A program made the translations under genes and the position numbers. Of a stretch of DNA of 9,379 bases, positions 1 through 5,876 are shown piece after piece. Position 1 is the stretch's first letter. Each line of letters begins with the position of its first letter. The stretch spans positions 1 through 9,379 of the forward strand of contig CBDULQ010000144.1 of assembly GCA_965368115.1 (NCBI GenBank), written 5' to 3'. The DNA comes from CBDULQ01 sp965368115. GTDB taxonomy: Bacteria; Pseudomonadota; Gammaproteobacteria; SZUA-229. The notes beneath the pieces are model-generated. The model had not been told where the DNA came from. It made no database searches and saw nothing but the letters and a program-made list of their open reading frames with translations.

Positions 1-1118
1 AGAAACCAGTGGCCCTGTGTGTTGCACCGCCAGCAGTCTCCTTCCTGATTCATCAGGCCCTGCTCCAGGGCATGCTCGCATGTTTGCCGAATCCGTTCGA
101 AACCCAGCCCGGTGTGTGTCATGAAAGTGGATTCGTCAAAGCCCTGTTTCAGGCGCAGGCCGTTAAGCATGAATTCGAATACCGTATCTGCCTCAGACAG
201 CCATTCACGTCCGGAAACCCGGTCCGATGCCGTCATATAAGCCTCGGGCTGGCGCAGCTTCCAGAGCCGTTGGATGCCGGCCGGCTGGCTGCTGCTGAGT
301 TTGCCATGGGCGCCGGCGCCGATGCCCAGATAGTCGCCGAACTGCCAGTAATTCAGGTTGTGCCGGCATTCCCGTCCGTCGCGTGCGTAAGCGGAAATCT
401 CATACTGCTTGAAGCCGGCCTCCGCCAGCCGTTGCTGGCCTTGCTGTTGCAGGTCCCAGATCAGGTCATCGTCCGGCAGTACCGGCGGCTGGTTATGAAA
501 CAGGGTGTTCGGCTCGATGGTCAGCTGATACCAGGACAGGTGCTCCGGCTCGAGCGCCAGAGCTTGCTCAAGGTCGGCCAGGCCCTGGTTCAGGCTTTGT
601 CCGGGCAGACCGAACATGAGGTCGAGATTGATATTGTCGAATCCGGCGTGGCGCGCCATTTCCACCGCTCGATGCGCTTCATCGGCGTTGTGAATTCGAC
701 CCAGTGCCTGCAGCTGCTGGTCATCGAAACTCTGGATGCCAATGGACAGGCGGTTGATGCCGCAATCGCGAAATCCGCGAAACCGCTCCTGTTCGAAGGT
801 GCCGGGGTTGGCCTCCATGGTTATTTCCATATCCGGCAGGCAGGTGATGCGCGCACGGATGCCGCCAAGCAGTCGATCCAGTTGCTCCGGGTCGAACAGG
901 CTGGGAGTGCCGCCACCGATGAAAATCGAACTCAGTCGTCGTCCCCAGACCAGAGGCAGATCCTGTTCCAGATCACTGAGCAGAGCGTCGATGTAGGCGA
1001 CCTGTGGAATGTTATCCTTGCCCTGGTGTGAGTTGAAATCACAATACGGGCATTTACGGACACACCAGGGCAGGTGGATATACAGGGCCAGGGGCGGCAG
1101 ATTACTGAATGCATGCAT
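1..1118 (-). CDS. hemW: HemW, radical SAM heme chaperone (3' end cut off)
   Basis: HemW is a cytosolic radical-SAM protein related to coproporphyrinogen dehydrogenase HemN. It is thought to bind heme and deliver it to respiratory enzymes. Reading the minus strand gives 372 open codons. The 4Fe-4S motif C-x3-C-x2-C is at residues 19, 23 and 26 (WCVRKCPYCDF). It is followed by F28, where true HemN has a fourth cysteine; this separates HemW from HemN. GGGTPS at 68-73 is the SAM-binding glycine motif, MEANPGT is near 101-107, and a HemW-type C-terminal domain (LNGLRLKQGF) lies near the left edge. No stop is reached, and by family length about ten residues are missing. The ATG at 1118 is the first start after an in-frame TGA at 1133-1131, so the start is well fixed, although no clear ribosome site precedes it. 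The gene is divergent from the Rieske-like gene; the common partner rdgB is not adjacent on the upstream side. Confidence 0.95.
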   Translation of the reverse strand, partial: MHAFSNLPPLALYIHLPWCVRKCPYCDFNSHQGKDNIPQVAYIDALLSDLEQDLPLVWGRRLSSIFIGGGTPSLFDPEQLDRLLGGIRARITCLPDMEITMEANPGTFEQERFRGFRDCGINRLSIGIQSFDDQQLQALGRIHNADEAHRAVEMARHAGFDNINLDLMFGLPGQSLNQGLADLEQALALEPEHLSWYQLTIEPNTLFHNQPPVLPDDDLIWDLQQQGQQRLAEAGFKQYEISAYARDGRECRHNLNYWQFGDYLGIGAGAHGKLSSSQPAGIQRLWKLRQPEAYMTASDRVSGREWLSEADTVFEFMLNGLRLKQGFDESTFMTHTGLGFERIRQTCEHALEQGLMNQEGDCWRCNTQGHWF

Positions 1119-1157
1119 CGCGCAAGTGTATCAAAAACACGCGGCTGGAAAGGGCTG

Positions 1158-1598
1158 ATGATAGACGATCGAAGACTGCTGCTGAGAGTTGCAGTGAAAA
1201 TGATGACGCTGCTGGCGGTGTTGTTCCTGATTTACATTCTGCTGGCCGGGCTATTGAGTACTCAGGATCATAAATCCGAATACCTGTCCGTCAGTGTGGT
1301 TGATCTGGCGCCGGGTGAAGCGCGCAGGGTACAGAGTGGCAGTCGCTGGTTCATGGTTATTCATCTACAGGCTGTCGGTGACGCGCAACAGGCTTTTGTC
1401 GTACTGCGTGCGCAGGATCCGGTGTTCGGTTGCCAGGTCGAGGCGTTGCTGGACGATGCTGAATTGAAATCAGTGTGTGCGCAGGCGCGTTGGGATTTGC
1501 AGGGCAGGTTGCTAGAGGGTGGCCGGGATCATGAGGATCTTGCCGTACCGGCTCATGACTGGGTGAATCCGCAATTACTGCGGATTCACCTGGATTAA
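1158..1598 (+). CDS. Membrane-anchored Rieske-fold-like protein lacking cluster ligands
   Basis: This 146-residue protein matches no named family that I can recall with certainty. It has a short N-terminus with paired arginines (DRRLLLR, 4-10), one hydrophobic segment (about 14-34), then a soluble domain that would lie in the periplasm. The C-terminal part follows the Rieske pattern. DPVFGC (87-92) lines up with CTHLGC of bc1-type Rieske proteins, SVCAQARWD (105-113) with CPCHGSRFD, and GRLLEGG...DLAVP (116-131) with the usual GRVLKGPAP..L.VP strand and Pro loop. In this by-eye alignment all four cluster ligands are replaced (D87, V89, S105, A108). C92 and C107, the only cysteines in the protein, sit at the two disulfide positions. 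A [2Fe-2S] cluster is therefore not expected. I chose ATG 1158 over the upstream in-frame ATG at 1074 because GGAAAGGG at 1147-1154 is a good ribosome site and the longer form would run into the hemW coding region. The function is unknown. Confidence 0.75.
   Translation: MIDDRRLLLRVAVKMMTLLAVLFLIYILLAGLLSTQDHKSEYLSVSVVDLAPGEARRVQSGSRWFMVIHLQAVGDAQQAFVVLRAQDPVFGCQVEALLDDAELKSVCAQARWDLQGRLLEGGRDHEDLAVPAHDWVNPQLLRIHLD
1562..1590. repeat. Perfect 12-bp hairpin at the 3' end of the Rieske-like gene
   Basis: GGTGAATCCGCA (1562-1573) and TGCGGATTCACC (1579-1590) are perfectly complementary with a 5-nt loop, ATTAC. The hairpin lies inside the last codons of the Rieske-like gene, between two convergent genes. 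It has no T tract on its downstream side in either direction. The only run (A6, 1597-1602) is on the wrong side for an intrinsic terminator. It could protect the mRNA 3' end or assist factor-dependent termination. Confidence 0.6.
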
Positions 1599-1616
1599 AA
1601 AAGACAACGTCAGGAC

Positions 1617-1925
1617 TTAATACACTTCCTGGATAAGGTTGATCAGGTTGAGGGTGCGCTGATCATCGATTTTATAAAACACCTGATTGGACACCTTGCG
1701 TCGCGACAATAAACCTTTGTCGCGCATCATGGACAGGTGCTGGGAAATATTGCTCTGGGATGTGCCGACGTGGGTGGCGATGTCGTTGACCGATGCTTCG
1801 TGGTCGTTGAGGGCAAACAGGATTTTTAAACGCAGGGGGTGGGCCATGGCCTTGATTGACTGAGTGGTCCGATTCAGTTCCCTGTCGCCAAACTTCAAAT
1901 CATCAGAATAAGTATATGTGTTCAT
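1617..1925 (-). CDS. ArsR/SmtB-type winged-helix transcriptional regulator, cysteine-free
   Basis: This is a 102-residue single-domain DNA-binding protein of the ArsR superfamily, which act as dimers and usually repress. AMAHPLRLKILFAL (26-39) is the characteristic alpha helix with the HPLR motif. VNDIATHVGTSQSNISQHL (46-64) is the helix-turn-helix with the recognition helix, and 72-86 (LLSRRKVSNQVFYKI) is the beta wing. There is no cysteine anywhere, so the ELCVCDL arsenic/cadmium site and the paired redox cysteines of BigR/SqrR-type sensors are absent. The C-terminal helix does not carry the DxHx10HxxE zinc site. The signal it senses cannot be told from the sequence. The start is supported by TAGGA 4 nt upstream of the ATG. 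It converges on the Rieske-like gene (18 bp apart) and lies 232 bp downstream of ampG, so it probably has its own promoter. Confidence 0.9.
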   Translation of the reverse strand: MNTYTYSDDLKFGDRELNRTTQSIKAMAHPLRLKILFALNDHEASVNDIATHVGTSQSNISQHLSMMRDKGLLSRRKVSNQVFYKIDDQRTLNLINLIQEVY

Positions 1926-1933
1926 GGCGTCCT

Positions 1934-1950
1934 ATCATTTAGTTGATGAT
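1934..1950. promoter_or_regulatory. Candidate operator just upstream of the ArsR-type gene
   Basis: The inverted repeat ATCAT-N7-ATGAT lies 8 bp upstream of the regulator start. ArsR-family proteins often bind A/T-rich imperfect dyads over their own promoter, so autoregulation is possible. The arms are short and could arise by chance. Confidence 0.25.
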
Positions 1951-2003
1951 TGGGAATTGCATGTTACTGAATGAGGTTCCCTGTAGACATGGGCTAAAGG
2001 CCT

Positions 2004-2034
2004 ATTTGTTTCGCGCTTTGTTGCGTTTTGTCAA
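2004..2034 (-). promoter_or_regulatory. Possible promoter of the ArsR-type gene
   Basis: On the minus strand an exact TTGACA (2034-2029) is followed after 19 bp by ACAAAT (2009-2004). The -35 is ideal, but the spacing is long and the -10 is poor (3 of 6), so this is a weak call. It is the best sigma70-like element in the 232-bp gap before the regulator. Confidence 0.22.
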
Positions 2035-2157
2035 ATCGGTCACAAATTAATTCCTTGCCTGGCTATTGTGCCGGGAAAGACGCGTGTAAGTGATTGAAGT
2101 GCGGACAACGAATGCACATTCCATTCCGACTGCTGCTTCGTAAACCCGTCGGGAGAC

Positions 2158-3504
2158 TTATTCCTGATTACGTGATCTGGACAACAGATAGATGACAATG
2201 ATCAGTGCGGGTAGACCCAGGAGCGATGAATACAGGTAAAACATCAGATAGCCGAAATGGTCGACCACGATACCTGAAAAACCGGCGATGATTTTCGGAA
2301 ACAGAGTCATCAATGAACTGAACAGGGCGTACTGAGTTGCTGTATACGCGGTGTTGGTGAGACTCGATAAATAGGCAATGAACACCGCGGTGGCGATGCC
2401 GCCGGCCAGACTGTCGGTGCCGATTACCAGCGCCAGCATGCGAATGTCCGGGCCTGTGGTCGACAACACCGCGAACATCATGTTGCTGCCAATGACCATG
2501 ATGCTGCCCAGCAATAGAATTTTCAGAATACCGAAGCGTACCACCAGGATGCCGCCGAGTACCGCACCGGTGATGGTGAGAAAAAATCCGAACAGTTTGG
2601 AAATATTGGCGATATCGATTTTGCTGAAGCCGATATCAAGATAAAACGGATTGGCCATCACCGCCATGGTGATATCGGTAATGCGATAAGTGCCAATCAA
2701 CAGCAGGATAATCAGCGCCTGTTTACCGGTGCGTCGAAAGAAATCACTGAACGGGCTCACTACAGCGGATAGAAACCATTCGGCAATGCGTTGCCCCAGG
2801 CCTTTAAGCCGTACCCGCGCTTCGACCTGGTTGATGAGTTTTTCTTCGTAAGCCAGGGTGTCGGATGACATGCGATGTTCAGGTTCGCGTATGGTCAAGG
2901 TGGTGATGATGCCGACCAGCGTCAGCAGAGCCATACCGACATAGGCGATTTCCCAGTTGATAAAGCCGGCCAGGTAAAGTGCGCCGGCGCCCGAGGCCAG
3001 AGTAGCAACACGATAACCCAGTACGTAACTTGCTGCCATCGCCGCCTGATATTCTTTTTCCACCGCTTCGATGCGATAGGCGTCGATAACAATGTCCTGA
3101 GTTGCTGACGAAAACGCCACCAGCAAGGCATACAGTGCAAACAGTGTCAGGTGCTGGGCCGGTGTGGTGTAGGCGAGTAATAACAGGCCGGCGGCGATAC
3201 CCGATTGCGCCAGCAGTAACCAGCTGCGTCGCTGACCCAGTAGTCGTGACAATATCGGTAACGGCAACCGGTCAACGACCGGCGCCCAGAATACCTTGAT
3301 CGAATAAGTAATACCGATCCAGCTGAAAAAACCGATGGTAGTGCGGCTGACATCGGCATCAGTGAGCCAGGCGGATAGTGTTGAGAACACCAGTAAAAAC
3401 GGCAGCCCGGCGGAAAATCCCAGAAACAGCATGCCGATAACGCGAGGTTGCAGATAAACCGCAAGGGCTTCGCGCCAGCTATGTTCGCCTTGTGTTGGAC
3501 TCAT
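2158..3504 (-). CDS. ampG: AmpG family muropeptide permease (MFS)
   Basis: AmpG is an inner-membrane major-facilitator permease. It imports GlcNAc-anhydroMurNAc peptides released during wall turnover, feeding peptidoglycan recycling and, where ampR/ampC exist, beta-lactamase induction. The 448 residues contain about twelve hydrophobic segments, roughly from 23-45 to 418-441, with a charged cytosolic loop near 205-260. Family hallmarks are GFSAGLPFLLVFSTL (29-43), VVDR followed by LGQRRSW (89-95), FSSATQDIVIDAYR (131-144) and TAYTATQYALFSSL (385-398). It is shorter than E. coli AmpG (about 490), mainly at the C-terminus. Its ATG overlaps the stop of the exonuclease gene upstream (ATGA), and no ribosome site is evident, so translational coupling is likely. 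No ampC or ampR is visible in the window. Confidence 0.9.
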   Translation of the reverse strand: MSPTQGEHSWREALAVYLQPRVIGMLFLGFSAGLPFLLVFSTLSAWLTDADVSRTTIGFFSWIGITYSIKVFWAPVVDRLPLPILSRLLGQRRSWLLLAQSGIAAGLLLLAYTTPAQHLTLFALYALLVAFSSATQDIVIDAYRIEAVEKEYQAAMAASYVLGYRVATLASGAGALYLAGFINWEIAYVGMALLTLVGIITTLTIREPEHRMSSDTLAYEEKLINQVEARVRLKGLGQRIAEWFLSAVVSPFSDFFRRTGKQALIILLLIGTYRITDITMAVMANPFYLDIGFSKIDIANISKLFGFFLTITGAVLGGILVVRFGILKILLLGSIMVIGSNMMFAVLSTTGPDIRMLALVIGTDSLAGGIATAVFIAYLSSLTNTAYTATQYALFSSLMTLFPKIIAGFSGIVVDHFGYLMFYLYSSLLGLPALIIVIYLLSRSRNQE

Positions 3505-4277
3505 TTAATTTCGTAGTCGTAATCGATGATCAACGGAGCATGATCGGAAAAGCGTTCATCTTTATAGATGCGCGCTTTTTTAACCGTGTCTTTCAGGCCC
3601 GGTGTAATGATCTGGTAATCGATGCGCCAGCCCACGTTCTTGGCCCAGGCCTGACCGCGGTTGCTCCACCAGGTGTATTGATCTTCTCGCTGATCGACCA
3701 CACGGAATGCATCCACATAACCGACTTCATCGAACAGGGTGTCCAGCCAGGCGCGCTCTTCAGGCAGGAAGCCGGAATTTTTCTGATTGCCGCGCCAGTT
3801 TTTAATGTCGATTTTTTTATGTGCGATGTTCCAGTCGCCACAGATTACGAATTCACGACGCTTGCGACGCAGTTTCTGCAGATAGGGCATGAAGCGATCC
3901 ATGAAATCGAACTTCACCTGCTGGCGTTCTTCTTTGGCCGAGCCGGAATGCATATACAGGGAAATGACGCTTAGTTTATCGAACTGTACTTCGATGTAAC
4001 GGCCTTCGATATCGATATCGTGCCAGCCAATGCCGTTGATCACTTTTTTCGGCTGATGTTTGCTGTAAATGGCCACGCCGCTATAACCTTTTTTTTCTGC
4101 ATCGTGGTAGTAGCAGTGATATCCGCGAGGGCAGAAAATTTCATCGGTGAGCTGGTGTTCCTGGGCCTTGGTTTCCTGGATGCAGACCACATCTGCGCGC
4201 TGTTTCTTTAACCAGTCGAAAAAGCCTTTGCGGGCCGCCGATCGAATACCGTTGGTGTTTACTGATATGATTCGCAT
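3501..4277 (-). CDS. xth: Exodeoxyribonuclease III family nuclease, Crc-like
   Basis: This 258-residue endonuclease/exonuclease/phosphatase-fold protein is expected to act on AP sites and blocked 3' ends in base-excision repair. Active-site residues visible are N7 (VNTNG), E35 (QETK), Y108, D148 and N150 (GDWN), W217 and D220 (GWRIDY), and the terminal SDH triad at 244-246 (FSDHAP). Length, sequence and position divergent from pyrE match Crc of Pseudomonas. As I recall it, however, Crc has altered catalytic positions (QDTR, GSLY, SQHAP), while here all are intact. I therefore favour a working nuclease over the RNA-regulatory partner role of Crc. The C-terminus ends cleanly at the ampG overlap. 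The ATG lies 30 bp from a candidate -10 at 4312-4307, with no strong ribosome site. Confidence 0.92.
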   Translation of the reverse strand: MRIISVNTNGIRSAARKGFFDWLKKQRADVVCIQETKAQEHQLTDEIFCPRGYHCYYHDAEKKGYSGVAIYSKHQPKKVINGIGWHDIDIEGRYIEVQFDKLSVISLYMHSGSAKEERQQVKFDFMDRFMPYLQKLRRKRREFVICGDWNIAHKKIDIKNWRGNQKNSGFLPEERAWLDTLFDEVGYVDAFRVVDQREDQYTWWSNRGQAWAKNVGWRIDYQIITPGLKDTVKKARIYKDERFSDHAPLIIDYDYEIK

Positions 4278-4287
4278 GAAATGTCGC

Positions 4288-4293
4288 TATAAT
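4288..4293 (+). promoter_or_regulatory. Candidate -10 element of pyrE
   Basis: An exact TATAAT lies 47 bp before the pyrE ATG. The -35 partner is weak (for example TATGAT at 4266-4271, 16-bp spacer). A start near 4300 would leave a leader of about 40 nt, too short for the translated-leader attenuator known upstream of enteric pyrE. Confidence 0.45.
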
Positions 4294-4306
4294 GTCGGTC
4301 CGCGCT

Positions 4307-4312
4307 ATTCTA
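4307..4312 (-). promoter_or_regulatory. Candidate -10 element of the xth-ampG operon
   Basis: TAGAAT on the minus strand (5 of 6 to TATAAT) lies 30 bp upstream of the xth start, without a clear -35. It sits just beyond the pyrE -10, so the two divergent promoters would overlap face to face. Confidence 0.35.
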
Positions 4313-4340
4313 CATCATCCAACGAGTCACAGGCGAAAAC

Positions 4341-4982
4341 ATGCAGGCAAACCAGACACGCTTCATCGAACTGGCACTGGAGTTCGACGTACTGAAATTC
4401 GGTGAATTCAAACTCAAATCCGGACGTATCAGCCCGTATTTCTTTAATGCCGGTCTGTTCAATACCGGTAAGGCGCTGGCTGAACTGGGCCAGTGTTATG
4501 CGCAGGCCATCATTGATAGCGGTATCGAATACGATGTGCTGTTCGGTCCAGCCTACAAAGGCATTCCGCTGGTGGCGGTCACCGCCATGGCGCTGTATGA
4601 GCAGCATGGCGTCGATGCGCCGTTTGCCTTCAATCGCAAGGAAAAGAAAGATCATGGTGAAGGCGGTGTGATCGTTGGTTCACCCTTGCAGGGCCGGGTG
4701 CTGATTCTCGACGATGTGATTACCGCCGGCACGGCGATTCGTGAATCTATCGACATGATTCAGGCCGCCGAGGCGCAGGCCATCGGTGTGATGATTGCGC
4801 TGGATCGGCAGGAGAAAGGTCAGGGCGAGCGTTCCGCGGTGCAGGAAATCGAGCAGGATTACGGCATGCAGGTGGCCAGCATTATCGGTATGGAACACCT
4901 GATCCAGTACCTGGAAAACCAGTCCGATCAGCAGGCGATGTTACAGGCCATGCGGGCCTATCGTGAAAACTACGGCATCTAG
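4341..4982 (+). CDS. pyrE: Orotate phosphoribosyltransferase
   Basis: PyrE converts orotate and PRPP to orotidine 5'-monophosphate, the fifth step of de novo pyrimidine synthesis, as a cytosolic dimer. The 213-residue length is exactly typical. KLKSGRISPYFFNAG (24-38) is the N-terminal substrate hood. RKEKKDHGEGG (99-109) is the flexible catalytic loop with K102, K103 and H105 reaching the partner subunit. VLILDDVITAGTA (120-132) is the PRPP-binding signature. AGGCG at 4331-4335, 5 nt before the ATG, supports the start. It is divergent from xth and converges on the permease gene, with the two stop codons overlapping, so no separate terminator can lie between them. Confidence 0.97.
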   Translation: MQANQTRFIELALEFDVLKFGEFKLKSGRISPYFFNAGLFNTGKALAELGQCYAQAIIDSGIEYDVLFGPAYKGIPLVAVTAMALYEQHGVDAPFAFNRKEKKDHGEGGVIVGSPLQGRVLILDDVITAGTAIRESIDMIQAAEAQAIGVMIALDRQEKGQGERSAVQEIEQDYGMQVASIIGMEHLIQYLENQSDQQAMLQAMRAYRENYGI

Positions 4983-5725
4983 CCGATGATCAGCTTCAGT
5001 CCCACCGCCAGTGTTATGACTTCATAAGTGCGTTTGATCAGCCGGTTGCCCTTGACGATGGCCAGGTGGGCGCCCAGGTAACCGCCGATCAGCGAACCCA
5101 GCAGCAGGGCCGGCAGCCATTGCCAGTAAATGTCCCCGAGCAGGCCCAGCGTGATGGCGCCACTACCGTTCCAGAACAGGCCGACCAGAATCAACGTGTA
5201 GGCCACCGCCAGTTTGTAATCCAGCCCGAACCAGCGCACCAGCCATAGCGTCACAAACAGGCCCGTGCCCGAGGTCAGCGAGCCATTGAGAATGCCGATG
5301 AGGAAAATCACCGTACCGCCGACAAGATGACCGTGCAGGTCGCGATGTCGGGGTGCCAGCTGCTGGCCCAGCTGCGGCGATAGCCAGGAGTAGATACCCA
5401 GCGCCATGGTCAGCAGGCCGAGGGCGATTTCTGCGCTGCGCCCGGGAATCTGCAGAATCACGCTGGCGCCCAGTACTACACCGGGCAAACCGCAGCCGAG
5501 GATGAACAGGGCAAAGCGGCGTTCCAGTGCGCTGCTTTTCAGATGGCGCAGAGTGGCGCCTACGCCGAGTGCGACACTGGCGACCTTGTGTGTAGCCAGC
5601 GCCAGTCCGAAAGGCAGGCCCAGAAAAATCAGCGCCGGCAGTTGTATCAGGCCGGCGCCGCCTCCGGCCAGTGCGGAAAACAGATTCGCCAGCAGCGATA
5701 TGGCAAAGAGCAGTAATTGGTCCAT
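4979..5725 (-). CDS. TSUP (TauE/SafE) family membrane permease
   Basis: This integral inner-membrane protein belongs to the sulfite exporter TauE/SafE family (DUF81), whose members move sulfite, sulfoacetate or other small organosulfur anions. It is 248 residues from the chosen start. Two TauE-type halves are visible: FSALAGGGAGLIQLPALIF (16-34) in the first, and ILNGSLTSGTGLFVTLWLV in the second. The family-typical GGYLGAHLAIVKGNRLIKR tail precedes a final helix. About eight hydrophobic segments are seen. I prefer the ATG at 5725, which begins directly at the first helix (MDQLLLFAISLLANLF). The in-frame ATG at 5764 would add 13 basic residues, and neither start has a good ribosome site. No sulfur-metabolism gene is nearby, so the substrate is not predictable. 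Confidence 0.88.
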   Translation of the reverse strand: MDQLLLFAISLLANLFSALAGGGAGLIQLPALIFLGLPFGLALATHKVASVALGVGATLRHLKSSALERRFALFILGCGLPGVVLGASVILQIPGRSAEIALGLLTMALGIYSWLSPQLGQQLAPRHRDLHGHLVGGTVIFLIGILNGSLTSGTGLFVTLWLVRWFGLDYKLAVAYTLILVGLFWNGSGAITLGLLGDIYWQWLPALLLGSLIGGYLGAHLAIVKGNRLIKRTYEVITLAVGLKLIIG

Positions 5726-5831
5726 AAGCCGGTGAACGCGTTTCCTGTGATTCGGTGCAAACATTCGAACAGATTCGGCCGGTTATTCTGCCACATTCGC
5801 CGGGCCGTCCGGCAAAAAAATGATTTCTGTA

Positions 5832-5837
5832 TATACT
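5832..5837 (+). promoter_or_regulatory. Candidate -10 element of the DUF4124 gene
   Basis: TATACT (5 of 6 to TATAAT) lies 39 bp before the GTG start within an A/T-rich stretch. No convincing -35 is seen. Confidence 0.35.
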
Positions 5838-5876
5838 CAAACACAGTCAATCGAAAAAATTCAGAAGGTCTGATTT

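Noticed and set aside
9..1031. Long plus-strand open frame (340 codons)
   Set aside because: It is antisense to hemW, whose minus-strand frame carries the radical-SAM motif and family sequence throughout.
1961..2050. Small plus-strand open frame (29 codons) in the gap before the ArsR-type gene
   Set aside because: It has only a weak GGGA before its ATG and no recognisable feature, and a frame this short is expected by chance.
2058..2075. CCTGGC-TATTGT-GCCGGG hairpin as a terminator for xth-ampG
   Set aside because: On the minus strand it has a mismatch and no proper T tract follows, so support is too weak.
5801..5820. GCCGG-GCCGT-CCGGC hairpin next to A7 as a terminator
   Set aside because: The run is on the wrong side: A on the plus strand after the stem, and T before the stem on the minus strand. 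No gene ends there.
5163..5840. Minus-strand 225-codon frame rich in arginine
   Set aside because: It is a frame shadow of the TSUP permease on the same strand, with composition typical of out-of-frame GC-rich reading.
5827..5846. LexA-like half site CTGTATATAC upstream of the DUF4124 gene
   Set aside because: The second half does not place CAG at the required 10-bp spacing, so it is not an SOS box.
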